Source of the DNA: Erinaceus europaeus | Lineage: Eukaryota; Chordata; Mammalia; Eulipotyphla; Erinaceidae | Length of the DNA: 64,000 nucleotides | Reading direction: 5' to 3' | Assembly (NCBI RefSeq): GCF_950295315.1 | Contig: NC_080171.1 | Coordinates: 111,555,593-111,619,592, forward strand | Shown here: piece by piece, positions 1-11,633 of the stretch | Position numbering within the stretch: the first letter of the stretch is position 1 | Layout of the letters: the number at the start of each line of letters is the position of its first letter | Notes under the pieces: generated by a model | Database searches by the model: none | What the model saw: the letters and a program-made list of their open reading frames with translations, nothing else | Told to the model about the DNA's origin: nothing | Translations under genes and position numbers: made by a program

Positions 1-155
1 ATCTTTCTCTCCTCCTCTCTGTCTTCCCCTCCTTTCTCCATTTCTCTCTGTCCTATCCAACAACGACGACAACAACAATAATAACTACAACAATAAAACA
101 ACAAGGGTAACAAAAGGGAATAAATAAATAAAATAAATATTTTTTTTAAAAAAAG
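1..155 (+). mobile_element. SINE-A (hedgehog tRNA-derived SINE), 3' part cut by window edge
   Basis: The CT-rich stretch, the tctctctgtcctatccaaca block, the (AAC)n run and the (AATA)n tail match the second half of the complete copy at 29443-29805. The tRNA-like head lies outside the window. Ends in T8 and A7 runs. No coding capacity. Confidence 0.85.
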
Positions 156-221
156 AAGCAAGGGTAGGTACATATCACCATACAAAAATGGTTCTTCCAA
201 AACCATTGAATGTATAGCACT

Positions 222-335
222 GAGCTGGGATGATAGAGTAATTGTTATGCAAAAAGCCTTTAATGCATGAGGTTCCAAGTTCAATCCCCAGCATCATCAA
301 TAAGCCAGAGCTGAGCATGACACTTGTAATATATA
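222..335 (+). mobile_element. SINE-B (older tRNA-derived SINE)
   Basis: Carries a diverged A-box block (gatagagtaattgttatgc), the atgcatgagg block and a B-box-like ttcaatcccc, followed by the family's ccagagctgagca tail. The same order occurs at 19290 and 27745. Decayed, with no TSD found. Confidence 0.7.
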
Positions 336-375
336 TTATGTAATTATTATATATATAGCATTAAAAGTGAATTCT

Positions 376-512
376 GGTGATGGACAGATAGCTCAATAAG
401 CAGGCTGTGTGCCTTGCAATGTCCAAGTTCAAATCTAAGTGGAGAGTCATGGGCGGCAGTAGGGGAAGTTCTTATACTGATACATCTCTGTCTAGCTGAA
501 TACAAAAAAGTG
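376..512 (+). mobile_element. Degenerate tRNA-derived SINE
   Basis: Contains agatagctcaataagcagg (A-box-like) and ccaagttcaaatc (B-box-like) about 35 bp apart, then an eroded pyrimidine block ending in tacaaaaaa. Probably related to the SINE at 776. Family assignment is weak. Confidence 0.5.
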
Positions 513-775
513 AATTATAATATAAATTATGGTACATTCACAATGATGACAATGAGATAGGTTTAGTAATTGTAATGTGTGTACCATGATGGTGACGGAT
601 GATGATGTGGGGGAAACTGCATGTGCAAGATAAGTGGATGTATGGGAAACCCCTGTGTGTTCTACAGAATCTTTCTAAGTGAAATTCTACATAACACAAA
701 CTGCTATAAAACAAAGTCAATTAAAACTGAGAATGAGGAAGAAGGTTTAATAACATATCAGAATAAAAACATCTT

Positions 776-930
776 GAGCTAGCGAAATAGCTCAGTTGGG
801 TAGCGTGCTATTTTGCCATGTGTGAGACCCAGGTTTGAGCCCAGCCCCCATCACAATGAAGGGAACATTAGTGCGGTGGTTTCTTTTCTCTTTTCTGCCT
901 CTGTGCCCCTCTTTCTAGACCTAGAAAAAT
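776..930 (+). mobile_element. SINE-D (tRNA-derived)
   Basis: The head reads like a tRNA: atagctcagttgggtagcg (A-box), then gacccaggtttgagccc (B-box), followed by cccccatcaca and a CT-rich stretch. The spacing suits an internal Pol III promoter. The copy is old. Confidence 0.7.
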
Positions 931-1375
931 GACTCATAATAAGCATCAATGTACCTATTCTCAACAGAGTGGTAAAGAAAAGAATTAAGTGAATCCAGAT
1001 TTATTAATGCCATAAAATGATGCCTCCTATACAGTAGAAAATTATGCATTGTTTAAAACAATTAGACTGATTAAAAATAAGTTACATAAAATCATGGGTG
1101 AATTATAAATTCATATTGTTAATGAAACAAGCCAGTGCATTAAAAACTATATATAGTAAAATTCTAATTATATAACATTTTAGAAAGGAAAATGCACAGA
1201 GACAGTAAACAGCTCAGTGGTTTCCAGGACTCTAAAGAAGTAGGGCACGAAAGTAAACCACAAGAAAATTTTCAGACTCGTTAAATTACTGTGTATAATA
1301 ATTACCCACACCTATAGTGATGGAATCAAACCACTGTCACTTGACAAAAAAGATTACTGGCATAAAGAATGAATC
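931..1375. other. Unassigned AT-rich sequence
   Basis: Single-copy-looking AT-rich DNA. I see no reading frame of note, no RNA gene and no repeat family that I recognise. Confidence 0.5.
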
Positions 1376-1430
1376 TTTTATTTTTTTGCTGGGGCTTCGC
1401 TAACTTTTCCAAATAGACAAAGAGAGAGAG

Positions 1431-1465
<35 letters not shown>

Positions 1466-1580
1466 ACAGCACTGAAACTTCCCATAATGCTATGTGTGTG
1501 TATATCAGGACTTGAACCTGTTTCCCATGTATGTCAAAGCAGGTGCCTGCCCAGGTCAGTTATTGTACTGACCCATAAAT
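1376..1580 (-). mobile_element. Old tRNA-derived SINE with (GA)n expansion
   Basis: Read on the minus strand it has a B-box-like aggttcaagtcc, and on plus a purine block with cacagcactgaaacttccc. A (GA)n microsatellite at about 1421-1462 has grown from the SINE's CT-rich segment. Confidence 0.6.
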
Positions 1581-2100
1581 AGTGAATTTTGTGCAAACAG
1601 ATTTAAAATCATTTAGAAGTCTGGAAGATTCAAACTGTAGAATAAAACATAAACTGTGAGAAACACTCTAATTATATTGCCAATATATGAAATAACTTTA
1701 CTGAATGGATGGTAGAAAAATCTAGTATTCTACAGAAGCCTGGGAATGAATGGAAAATTTACTAGTGAAGGCAAAAGAAAGTATATATAGGCACTTTACA
1801 CTAGATTTTTAAAAAATTCTTCCTTAAAATAGAGTGAGTTAAGACTTTTGACACTGCCATCTGTGTATACTGAAATGAAAAATTAAGTAAATGAATGGAA
1901 GCTGATGAGAGTCAGATTTTTTTCTATTGAAGTGGGAAATTAGACCAAAGCAATGTAAGGAAGTTAAAATAATGAAGGGAGCCTTCCAAAGACATGATTA
2001 TAGAGTAGTTGCAGCTTAGTTTTGCCTTCCTTGGTAAACTAGGAAAACCAATGAATATCACCTGAAACACCAACAAAATACTACTCTATAATTTTGTAAA
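1581..2100. other. Unassigned AT-rich sequence
   Basis: Nothing recognised: no significant ORF and no clear repeat family. It directly precedes the tandem units at 2121. Confidence 0.5.
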
Positions 2101-2120
2101 ATAATACAAAAATTCAATAA

Positions 2121-3640
2121 ACCACAGGTGAGTACAGAAGCTTGTAGCTTGTGGACAGTAAAGGTGTGAGGGAGAGATTCCTGGGACTAAAAGGTCCATT
2201 CAGGAATGGCTGGTACCAGACTGGGAGTTTGGCAGCTGAGGCTCACCAAGTACTTCTAAAGCTCAAGTAAAGAAACTCTTAAAAAAAGCAAGCAAAAAAT
2301 AAAGAAAGGAAGGAAGGTAGAAAGGAAGGAAGAAACTAAAAGAAAGTCACATAAGCTGCAGATGAGTAAGGTACATATGACCTGTGGACAGAAAGGGGGT
2401 AAGTGAGCAACTCGTGGGATTCCCAGGAATAAAACCCAGCACTCAGAGACAGCAGGGACCAAATAAGTTTGGCAGCTGAGATACACCCCTTACAGGTACA
2501 AGTTTTAGCAATAGAAAGACTGTTAAAAAGAATAAAAATCACCTGAAAATTCACCAATTTACAAACATGACTCATCAAATCCCCATTGCTGTTGCCCACA
2601 GAGGCTTAAAACAGCAGCAAGGAAATCAATTCAAGAAACTAAACTTAAGATTCAAGAAATTAGTGATCATTTCAATAAATAATTAGAAAGTACAAAAAAA
2701 AAAATCCAAACAGCACTGCAGAGCTTAAAGGAAATTTTGAATGCAGTTTAGTTTGAGGTGAAAGGCCTGGGAAATAGACTTCACCAGGTAGAGGAGAGGA
2801 TATCAACACCAGAAGACATGCTGTCACACTGTAAATTTAAAACACTTTTTTTGACAGGACAGAGAAATTGAAAGGGAAGGAGACAGAGTGGAAGAGAGAT
2901 AAGAAAGACACCTACAGAACTACTTCACAACTTGGTATGCGTCTCCACTTGGCAGGTGGGGAGCTGGGAACTCAAACCCAGATTATTTCTTGGGCCCTTG
3001 TAGTTAGTTGTATGTTCGCTTAGCTGGGTACGCCACCACCCAGCCCCCTTAGTTTAAAACTCTTGGAGTGGAAAGATTTAGGAAAAAGTGAAGCACTTCT
3101 CAGTGAAATACCATATTTTTTCAGAAAGATGAATACCAGAGTTGTCAGGATCCCTGAGGAAAAAGAGAAAGTGAGGAGTAGATTACATATTCAAAGAAAT
3201 TTTAACAGAGAAAGTTCCATACCTGAGCAATATTCAAAACATAGAAATCCAAGAAGGTGAACACACACCTAAATTCTTGAATCCAAAATGACACATACCA
3301 AAACACATCATTGTAAAACTATCTAAAACCAGAAACAAAGAGAAAATATTGCAAGCTGCCAGAAAAAGGAAGAAAGTCACATACTAAGGCAGAACCATCT
3401 GGATTTCATCAGATTTCTCATCACAAACCCTAAAGGCAAGGACAGAGTAGGATGAAATATTCAAAATATTAAAAGATACGAACTGCCAGCTATGACTTAT
3501 GTATCCTGCTAAATTATCCTTCAGATATGAGAAAGAAATAAAGATCTTTGCAAATATTCAGAAACTGAAGAAATTTGCCACTATCAACCCTGCCTTGTAA
3601 GAATTTCTGAGAAAAGTTCAACATGAAAAGAAGTGGAGAT
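2121..3640 (+). mobile_element. Old L1-type LINE: 5' tandem units and decayed ORF1 region
   Basis: Two diverged tandem units (about 2121-2285 and 2361-2535) share tgtggacag, a gggaCT/gggatt block and tttggcagctgag, as in promoter monomers of some L1 5' ends. Downstream, K/E-rich decayed sequence resembles an L1 ORF1 coiled coil and its C-terminal part (cctgctaaattatccttcag near 3508). A SINE has inserted at 2848-3052. All frames are broken. HAL1-type origin is possible. Confidence 0.55.
2848..3052 (-). mobile_element. SINE-A copy inside old L1, with TSD
   Basis: Minus-strand SINE-A: cagagagaaattg-like block, the cacctacagaactac block, ggcaggtggggagct and a terminal ccaccacccagcccc (reverse complement of the SINE head). 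Flanks match as TTTAAAACACTT (2836-2847) and TTTAAAACTCTT (3053-3064), one mismatch. It postdates the L1. Confidence 0.8.
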
Positions 3641-4480
3641 AGTGGACCTCCTTGTCTGGTTCTTCATTTTAGGGGGAAAGCTTCCAGATTTTCCCCATTG
3701 AAAATGATGTTAACTGTGGGTTTGTCCTAAATGGTCCTTATTGAGCTGAGGAGTGTTCCTAGTTCCTAGAGGACCTTTTCATAAATGGGTGTTGGATCTT
3801 GTCAATTGACAAGATCCTTTTCAGCATCAATTGATAGAATGATGTGATTTTTATCTTTCTTCTTGTTAATATGAATCCTTAAGCAAATAAAAATCAAATT
3901 ATTTTATGATTCAGCAATACCACTCTTGGGAATTTATCCAGTGGACACTCAAGCAATAATTCAAAGAAACATATGCACCCCCATGTTCATAGCTGTATTA
4001 TTCACAATAGTCAAGAAGTGGAAACAGAGTTATTATCAGATTATCAGTTATTATCAGATAATAACAATTATTATCAGAGCCCATTATTAGCTAACTGGCT
4101 AACAAAGCTATGGGATATATATTCCCAGGAGTACTGCTCTGCAATCAAAAAAGATAATTTTATGTCCAACTGGGACAAAATGGATGGAACTGGAGGTGAT
4201 CAGGTTTAGCAAAATAAGTAAAGAGATGAAAGACAGCTACCAGATGGTTTCACTCACATGTGAAATCTAGAGATCTGATTTACATGAATTTACCAAAAAA
4301 CAATCCAAACAAACAGAAGCAAGCAAACAGCTTGTTAGATATATGAGAACTATGGTTATCTTTGGATGGTGGGTGGATGGGGATACTTTGGTGGTGGGTA
4401 TGGTGTAGGACGACTATGCATTATAATCTTACAATTTTGTAACAAACTATTAACAAATAAAATTTTTAAAAAACGTCTCT
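3640..4480 (+). mobile_element. L1 3' end with 5' inversion
   Basis: 3640-3885 resembles mammalian L1 ORF2 in antisense orientation (cttgtctggttc, agggggaaagcttc, ccccattgaaaatgatgtt). 3890-4480 resembles the end of ORF2 and the 3' UTR in sense orientation (cagcaataccactcttggg, ttcacaatagtcaagaagtgg, tggaactggaggtgatca), ending in aataaaatttttaaaaaac. The antisense/sense switch is the signature of twin priming. No intact ORF. Confidence 0.7.
3794..3817. repeat. 24-bp perfect palindrome
   Basis: Two 12-base arms, GGATCTTGTCAA and its exact reverse complement, abut without a spacer. It lies inside the inverted ORF2-like part of the L1 fragment, where related L1s are not palindromic as far as I recall. 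Confidence 0.9.
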
Positions 4481-4484
4481 CTAA

Positions 4485-5655
4485 TGCTTTCTTCTAAATA
4501 TTTGGTGGTTTCTCTATTTCTTAATATTTTCTTCCTTTTTTCCTTTCTTTCTCCCTCCCCCTTGCATAATCATCCATCCTTCCCTTTCTCCATCTGCTTT
4601 ATGCATCAAATGCCACATTACTCCTTAAGTATCATTATGTTGACAAAGAACAGTACTCTCTGAAAATGTTACTTTATGCTTGTATAGTAAATTCTACTTG
4701 GTTTTACTTATAGGGAAGTAAAATCTACCACCACAAGAGAGCTTTGGCAAAAGGTTAATTTCGTGCAAGAAACCATGAAGATTGGATGAAAGCTGTCTTT
4801 GAAAAATAATTTTCCATGTAAACCTTAAAGAGCATCTTTACTGCACTGAAAGAGATCTAATTCCCTCTTACCTCCTTTTAGTGGAGATAGAACTTAAACG
4901 TGTGCGCCTGTTTTTACTTTACCTTTTCCTCTCCAGCTGGCCTTCCCTTTCTCCTTCCAAACCCTCTTCTGCTTGCTGTAAATCAGCTTGTTTAGTGATG
5001 GACTATAAAGTCATGCAGGTGACTTACTAAGCTTCCTCATTTTTCCCCTCAATATTTAGTATTATTAGTAAGTATTATATTTGTCTCTTATCAGTCTGTT
5101 TAGTTATTGATTGTAAAGTCTCTGATTAATCCTGAGGAATATGAGGTGAGCTCCTTTGTGCCCTGACTCAACTTCTCTATTTGTTATGAAATGGTAAATG
5201 CTCCGTAACTTTCCTCTGAAAGTGCAGAGACTTGTTTTAGTCCCCAGTCCCAAGTAAGATAAATAGCTTTCATCCATGACCCAAGGAGTCAGAGGTAGGA
5301 CATCTAGAAATCAGAAAGGACTATGCAAAGTGATTTTTTTTACAAGTCCAAACTCTGCACTCTCTTTTGGAGTCATGCTGAATCCTAGGAATGCATCTAT
5401 TCTATGTTGTCCTGGAGTCAGTCAGTTAATATTAATTTGACACTAGAGCTCATTTTGTTCATTTTCTGGGTTGTGTTCTACTTCGATATCGAAGCCCTGC
5501 ATCTGCAGCCTCTATCCCTCTGAACGAACTAGGTTGTTGCACTTGGCTGTTTCACATCTACCATCCTTCCTACAAGTAGATGGCCTATCTGGAAGATAAT
5601 ATGACCCCACTACAGGAATTTGTGGGCCTCTATTAGACATTCAGTGTACTTCTCA
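4485..5655. other. Unassigned sequence
   Basis: About 1.2 kb of moderately AT-rich DNA with pyrimidine-rich stretches. No coding frame, RNA gene or repeat family recognised. Confidence 0.5.
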
Positions 5656-5660
5656 CTTAG

Positions 5661-5670
5661 TGTGTGTGTA

Positions 5671-5703
<33 letters not shown>
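5661..5703. repeat. (TG)n microsatellite
   Basis: Alternating TG with two TA interruptions near the left end. It sits at the tail end of the minus-strand SINE-B that follows. Confidence 0.95.
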
Positions 5704-5705
<2 letters not shown>

Positions 5706-5832
5706 CTTTTTTACCAGAGCACTGTTCAATTCTGGCATATGGTTGTATGGAGGATTGAATCTGGGACTTTGGAACCTCAAGAACAAGAGTCTCTTTTCAT
5801 AACCATTATGCAATCTGCCCCCCCCCCCACTA
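5704..5832 (-). mobile_element. SINE-B copy
   Basis: Plus strand reads accagagcactgttcaa, ggattgaatctgggac and cataaccattatgcaatct, the reverse complement of the SINE-B tail, B-box and A-box. It ends in a C10 run. Confidence 0.75.
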
Positions 5833-6814
5833 CTTGCCTATATTTCTATTTACTACATAAGATAATTAGGTCCTTCCTTTCATTTTCCTCTTACCTACTC
5901 CCTTGGAAATATTCCCAGCATGGAAGCTCTGTAGGTTGCTTTGCTGCTGTTTTGCCTGCAAAGCAAGGAGGTTGTAAGATGCCTTTATTGCCCCCCCTTT
6001 CCTCCCTACCTGCTCAATCCAAGGCTCATGATATAATCTGTCTGACTTTTCTCAATCTCTCCAAGGTGCCTCCAAACACTGCAGATTAATAAGCTACGTG
6101 GAAATGCATCACACTGAGTTTTGAGGATTTTTATATAAATCCCTGTTCTTGTTTAATTATAGGCCACCAGCCATCAAAACATATTCTTAAAATTTTAGCA
6201 GATGCACGTTTTGCTGCTTCTCCTCCTTCACTACCTCTCCTTTCCTCTCTTTTACTTTATAACCTTTGTTCCTATGGCTAGCTTCTGGGATCAGAAAGCT
6301 TTTATAGCCAACTTGACGGTATCCATTAAAATCTGAAATCATTCAGTGTTTTTGTGGATTCCTGTGGCCGCAAGTCTGTGTGGAATCGAATACATCCATA
6401 GAAGCTAAAATGCACACGAGAGCTCATTGCTTCCCATGTGGCCAAGAAGCGCTTTTCAAACAGTAGATTGTATGTGTTATTTATTTTGCAGTCACACTGA
6501 AAAAGTAGTAAGATTTTTTGAAATGTCACTTTCAGAGGATTTAGAATGCACTGTGGGTTTACACTATTGAGAAATGTTGATTTACAAGACTCATTGCAGG
6601 GCTTCAGCTTCACTTCTCCCCAAGATAGGTGTCAAAACATCTCACCCACCACCAATCATCATCTTCTCCCATTAAAGGACACTCTGTGCCCGACTGCCTT
6701 TCAGAACCATCTTGCCTCCCATTTCTTGAGTCCTTGGAAGTTTCTCAAATAGACCACAGTTGGTTGATGCTTTCTCCTGGATGTATTTCCCATGATTTCT
6801 ACCTTAAGTTGTAT
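5833..6814. other. Unassigned sequence
   Basis: About 1 kb without a recognised repeat or gene. The 95-141 residue frames here are low-complexity or have no recognisable domain. Confidence 0.45.
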
Positions 6815-7312
6815 CTTTGAGATCATCTGATGTTCATCCTTCTTCTCCTGGTTTAATTCACTCACCATCATTCTCCTGGCTGCCCCAGTTCTATCTAGGC
6901 TGTAGCAAAAGAGTTTTTATTTTTTCTTATAGTTGAATAGTATTTCATTGTGTATATATACCACTTTTTTTTTTGTCTCCAGGGTTATTGCTGGGACTTG
7001 GTGCCTGCACTATGAATCCTCCTGGAGGCCATTTTTCCCATTTTTGAGAGAGGAGGGGAGAACAGAGAGGGAGAGAGAAAGATAGACACCTACAGACTTC
7101 ACTACTTGTGAAGCAACTCCCCTGCAGGTGGAGGGCCAAAGGTTTGAACTAGGATTCTTATGCTGGTCCTTGCATTTCACACCATGTGTGCTTAACCCGC
7201 TGTGCCACCGCCTGGCCCCTTTAATATCACATTCTTTAGCCACTCAACCGTTTTTGACACTTTTACCCCCTAATCTTGGCTATTATAAACAATGAGCAAA
7301 AAAAATAGTTTT
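6815..7312 (-). mobile_element. L1 3' UTR fragment, interrupted by a SINE
   Basis: gagatcatctgatgttcatcc, gaatagtatttcattgtgt and, after the SINE, agccactcaaccg and ttggctattataaacaatg are antisense L1 3' region sequence as at 8110-8320. The SINE-A at 6963-7220 splits it. Confidence 0.7.
6963..7220 (-). mobile_element. SINE-A, long form, nested in L1
   Basis: Complete order on minus: head (ccaccgcctggcccc on plus), B-box, cacctacagacttc block, purine block and the extra 3' module (ctccagggttattgctggg, aatcctcctggaggcc). Inserted into an L1 fragment. Confidence 0.85.
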
Positions 7313-7364
7313 GCTGTTATTTTATGCCATTCCAAGTAAAAAAAAAGTTGATTGATTTAATAAA

Positions 7365-7580
7365 GCTGGACAGGCCAAGACACTGCTTAGTAGGAAAGAT
7401 CTCCAGACAAGTGTCTGTATCTCTCACTTTCTCTCTACACCTTCTCTCACAGTTTTTGACCTTATTAAAACAGGAAAGGAAAAAAGTAGGAAAAAAGCAA
7501 AGGTTACTAGGAATGGTGGCTTCATTGTGCAGGCACCACGACCCACTGATAAACCTAGTGACAATAAAATACATAATTAA
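7365..7580 (+). mobile_element. Decayed SINE-A body and 3' module
   Basis: Recognisable remnants are agacaagtgtctgtatctctc, the CT stretch, and taggaatggtggcttcattgtgcaggcacc-like 3' module split across 7510-7560. The tRNA head is missing. Confidence 0.55.
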
Positions 7581-7669
7581 AAAACTTTCAATGCCAAAAT
7601 TAATTCTTTGTAGAGAATGAAAGAGAAAAGCTAAGCTTTGCTGTTATTTGTCTTTCTCATCTTTGGAAT

Positions 7670-7835
7670 GACTGCTTCATTAAATCCTGAAAAGAGGAAG
7701 ATGCTATTATAACACATGGCATAACAATAAGTGTGACTTATCCCTACTTTTCAAATGAGTAAATTGATGGTCACATATTTCAAGTCTTTCATCCCCTGTG
7801 AGTTAAAATCAGAAATTGAACTCACAGTTTTTATA
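7670..7835 (+). mobile_element. Probable MIR relic
   Basis: The order cttatccctacttttcaaat, gagtaaattgatggtcaca, gaaattgaactcacag resembles the MIR core and 3' half as I remember it. Very old and diverged. Confidence 0.5.
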
Positions 7836-7861
7836 TTCTATTGTATTATATTATATTTTCA

Positions 7862-9242
7862 TACATAACTATTTTTACTGGGGGATTAATGTTTTATAAT
7901 CCCAATAGTTTGTACATGTGTAACATTTCACAGTTTTCCACATAATAATTCAACCCGCACTAGGTCCTCCTCTGCCATCATGCTCCAGGACCTGAACCCT
8001 TTTCCTCACCCCAGTATCTTTTATTTTGGTACAATGCACCAACTCCAGTCCAAGTTCTGCTTAGGGTTTTCCCTTCTGTTCTTATTTTTCAACTTCTGTA
8101 TATAAGTGAGATCATCCCATACTCATCCTTCTGTTTCTGACTTCTCACTTAACATGATTCCTTCAAGCTCCATCCAAGATGAGGTGAAGAAGGTGAATTC
8201 ACCATTTTGTAATAGCTGAGTAGTATTCCATTGTGTATATAGACCACAACTTGCTCAGCCACTCATCTGTTTCTGGACACCTGGGTTGCTTCCAGGTCTT
8301 GTCTATTATAAATTGTGCTGCTATGAACATGGGTGTACACAAATCTTTTTGGATGGATGTGTTTGGTTCCTTAGAATATATCCCAGGAGAAGAATTACAG
8401 GGTCATAGGGGAGAGGTACACTTCTAGCCTTCTGAAAGTTAGGTATCCATAGGTGTGGGGACTTACTTCTAGACTCTCAACTTTATTACACTGGTCAGTG
8501 TGTCTATTTATATTCCAGTACAAAGCAATTTTGATTACAGTAACCCTATAATATGATTTGAGTTCTGGGAGTGTGATGCCTTTCTCCAGTTATGTTCTTC
8601 TCAATATTGTTTGACAATTCTAGGTCTTTTCTGGTTCTAGATAAACATTTGTAGCTTTTGCTCTATTTTCCTAAAAAAAAAAAATTAGGTGGGATCTTGA
8701 TGGGGATTGAATAAAATTTGTGTATGTCTCTATGTAGTCTTTTCATTTTAATGATGTTAATTCTTCCAACCCATGAACATGGTATATCTTTCCACTTCTT
8801 TGTCTTTTTCTATTTCCTTAAACAGTGGCTCATAATTTTCAGTATATATGTCTTTCACTTCTTTTGTTAGGTTTATTCCTAGATGTTTTATTGTTTTTGT
8901 TGCTATAGTAAAAGGGATTGATTTCTGAATTTCTTCTTCTGCTACCTTAGTGTTTGTATAGAGGAATGCCACTTTTGGGGCATTTTGTATGTTAATTTTG
9001 TAGCACAACACTTTATATATTGCCTGATAATTTCCAAGAGCTTCCTTCTGGATTCTTTAGGTTTTTCTATGTATACTATCATGTCATCTGCAAATAGTGA
9101 GAGTTTGACTTCTTCTCTTCCAATCTGTATCCCTTTAACTCATTGCTTCTGCCTGATTGCTATGGCAAGAACTTCTAACACTCTGGTGAATAGTAATGGT
9201 GATAGTGGGCAGCCCTGTCTAGTACCTGATCTGAGGGGGGAA
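7862..9242 (-). mobile_element. L1 3' end with part of ORF2
   Basis: Minus-strand L1. 7862-8100 is the local L1 3' UTR (ccaatagtttgtacatgtgt, gcactaggtcctcctctgcc), 8100-8700 the ORF2-3' UTR transition, and 8757-9011 (minus) an 84-residue open stretch of ORF2 containing HLGINLTKEVKDIYTENYEP, a well-known motif C-terminal to the RT. The 5' part is missing. Endonuclease and RT catalytic core are absent, so it is dead. Confidence 0.85.
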
Positions 9243-9320
9243 TGCTTTTAGTTTATAAATAATTTTTAAATAACTTTAAATAAATAAATAACTTTAAATA
9301 ACTATAAATAACTTTTAAAT
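9243..9320. repeat. AT-rich low-complexity (TAAATAACTTT)n
   Basis: Irregular repeats of ttaaataactt/aataaataactt next to the truncated end of the L1. Confidence 0.7.
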
Positions 9321-9560
9321 AATTTTAAAAAACATTAGATAAAAAGGACAGAGTGATGGGAGAGACACCTGCATCACTGCTCAGCTGCTTAGGAAGATTT
9401 TTCTATATAGGAAGGGTCCTGGGCCTTACCCCTCAGTCCTCTGAAATGATAAAATGTGTGCCATTGCTTAGTCCCAAGTATTTCAGAATTCTATAAGGCT
9501 TATTAACATGTGACTAAGAATCCACAATTCTCAGGATGTGTGAGCTTGAAGAAATCCTTT

Positions 9561-9738
9561 GTGGTTCAGGTCCTGGAACATGATTGTAGAGGAGGACCTA
9601 GTGGGGGGTTGTATTGTTATGTGGAAAACTAAGAAATGTTATGCATGTACAAATGGTTATGTTTTGCCATGGACTGTAAACCATTAATTCCCCCCCAATA
9701 AAGAAATAAAAAAAGAAAAGAAAAGAAAAAAAAAAACC
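9561..9738 (+). mobile_element. L1 3' terminus
   Basis: tcctggaacatgattgtagag, ggaggacctagtggggggtt, gttatgcatgtacaaatgg and ccccaataaagaaat with a poly(A)-rich tail. It is the sense counterpart of the antisense 3' UTR at 7862. Severely 5'-truncated. Confidence 0.8.
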
Positions 9739-10226
9739 CTTTGAAAGAATTGAGGCTTCTACTTTTGAAATGAACACTACGCAGATAGCTTTGTTATTCT
9801 TTCTCAGAATACACTTTTAAAATCCATTTTCATGAAAAGGATAGATATGTACGATATGTACGAGCAAAGATTAAAATAAAGATTGATTCAAAACAAGTGA
9901 ATGATGAACTATTTCCTGGGGGTGGGAGTGATGACTGCATCCCAATCAGGATCTGCCTTTATGACATTTCTAGGCACCAGATGACCCATGATTTAAAGCA
10001 GTGCCAAATTGAGTGAATTTCAAAGGCCATTTTAATCAGAAGGAGGATGCCAAGCAGCTGTCATGTATTAAGCAATGTAAACCAAAGCTGGAAAGGTAAG
10101 AAAAATGTCTCAAGAATTCACAGAAAAACAACCTCAGAAGAACATCAGTGCCACTGTCCCCAAATGGTTGTGAGTCAGAGATCAGCTAAGAAAGTTTACA
10201 CAAATTGTGATGAAGTCATAAGAAAA
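9739..10226. other. Unassigned sequence
   Basis: No repeat family or gene recognised. The 69-residue frame at 10047-10256 runs into the SINE and shows no domain. Confidence 0.45.
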
Positions 10227-10402
10227 AGGGGGTCAGGTAGTGATGCACTGGGTTAAGTGCACATAATAGGAAGTGTAAGGACTCACTCAAGGATCCAAGT
10301 TCAAGCCCCCAACCCACCCCACCCCCCAAAAAATAAAGGCCACATGAGCAGTGGATTCATAGTGCAGACATGGAACTCCAGCAATAACCCTGGAGGCAAT
10401 AT
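10227..10402 (+). mobile_element. SINE-A with internal deletion
   Basis: Head (gggggtcaggtagtgatgca, ccaagttcaagcccccaac) is joined almost directly to the 3' module (gagcagtggattcatagtgc, ccagcaataaccctggagg). The CT-rich and (AAC)n middle is missing. Confidence 0.8.
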
Positions 10403-10424
10403 ATATATATGAATAATAGGCACC

Positions 10425-10585
10425 ACTTAGGAAATACCTATGTGTTGGGAGTTTTGCACAAATGATTTTTCAAACCTTATGTCAATACTGAAAGAGGATG
10501 CTACCATCTGCTATCTCTAGAAAAGAAAAAAAATGTCTCAAGGGTGAGTCCCTTGCCCAAAGACAAAGGCTGTCATGAAAGATAC
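10425..10585 (+). mobile_element. Probable MIR relic
   Basis: The order tgtgttgggagttttgcaca, tgatttttcaaaccttatgt, gagtcccttgcccaaagaca follows the MIR consensus layout. Old. Confidence 0.55.
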
Positions 10586-11633
10586 AAGGTACCTTTCTTT
10601 TTTTAAAATTTGTATTTATAAAATGGAAATATTGATGATTATAGGATAAGACGGATACATTTTCACACAATTCCCACCCTCAGAAATCCGTATCCCATCC
10701 CCTCCCTTGATAGCTTTCCTGTTCTTTATCCCTCTGGGACTATGGACCCAGGGACATTATGGGGTGCAGAAAGTGGAAGGTCTGGCTTCTGTAATTGCTT
10801 CCCACTGAACATGGGAATTGACAGGTTGATCCAGCCTGTCTCTCTCTTTCCCTAGTGGGGCAGGGATCTGGGGAGGTGGGGTTCCAGGACACATGGTAGA
10901 GTCATCTGCCCAAGGAATTCAGTTTGTCATCATGGTATCATCTGCAACCTGGTAGCTGAAAAAGTTAGGATATAAAGCAGAACAAATTGTTGACTAATCA
11001 TGAACCTAAAGGCAAGAATATTACAGATGAAGATTTGGGGTGTTCTATTTTGGAAAAACTATTAGGTTTATTTCAGGTATGTTCCAAGGGGCCCATGAAT
11101 TTACTAGATTTTTTCCTGAGCCTGACATCTAATATGCAGGTGGACTCAAGTTATTTTTTGGGGAGATGGTGTCCTAATTGGAAAAAGGACTAGCAAGCTG
11201 GATCAGGAAAGAAAGTAGCTCCCACTTATGGGGAAAGTATATAAATATTGTTAACTGTAAATCCCATCAATTTGATCTGAGGCCCATATTCAGCATAGGA
11301 GCCTATGTAACCTCTGCATCCCTGTAGGTCTGAGCTTGAATTCTGTGGTCACAGCTAGAAACATTCCAGGCTGCACTAATTTCAGGACCCATCTTCATCA
11401 GGTAGTAGGTAGAGTATGTTATTCAAAATCCCTTTGGAGAATGGAACATTCCCTGCCATTGTTGATCCACATTGAGGGGCCCCCAAAAGAGTCCATTATG
11501 TTGTTCCTGATGAAGAGGACCAATGACATGGAGAGTTAGAGGTCTAGGCTCATCATGTCTATGTGGAAATCCCAGGGCTCCCTGACTAGGGCCCCAGCTG
11601 ATGGGGTGGCCTGGTAGTGATTAGAGAGTCATC

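Noticed and set aside
5610..6089. Overlapping frames with Cys/Val repeats over 5661-5703
   Set aside because: Artefact of the (TG)n microsatellite and SINE-B.
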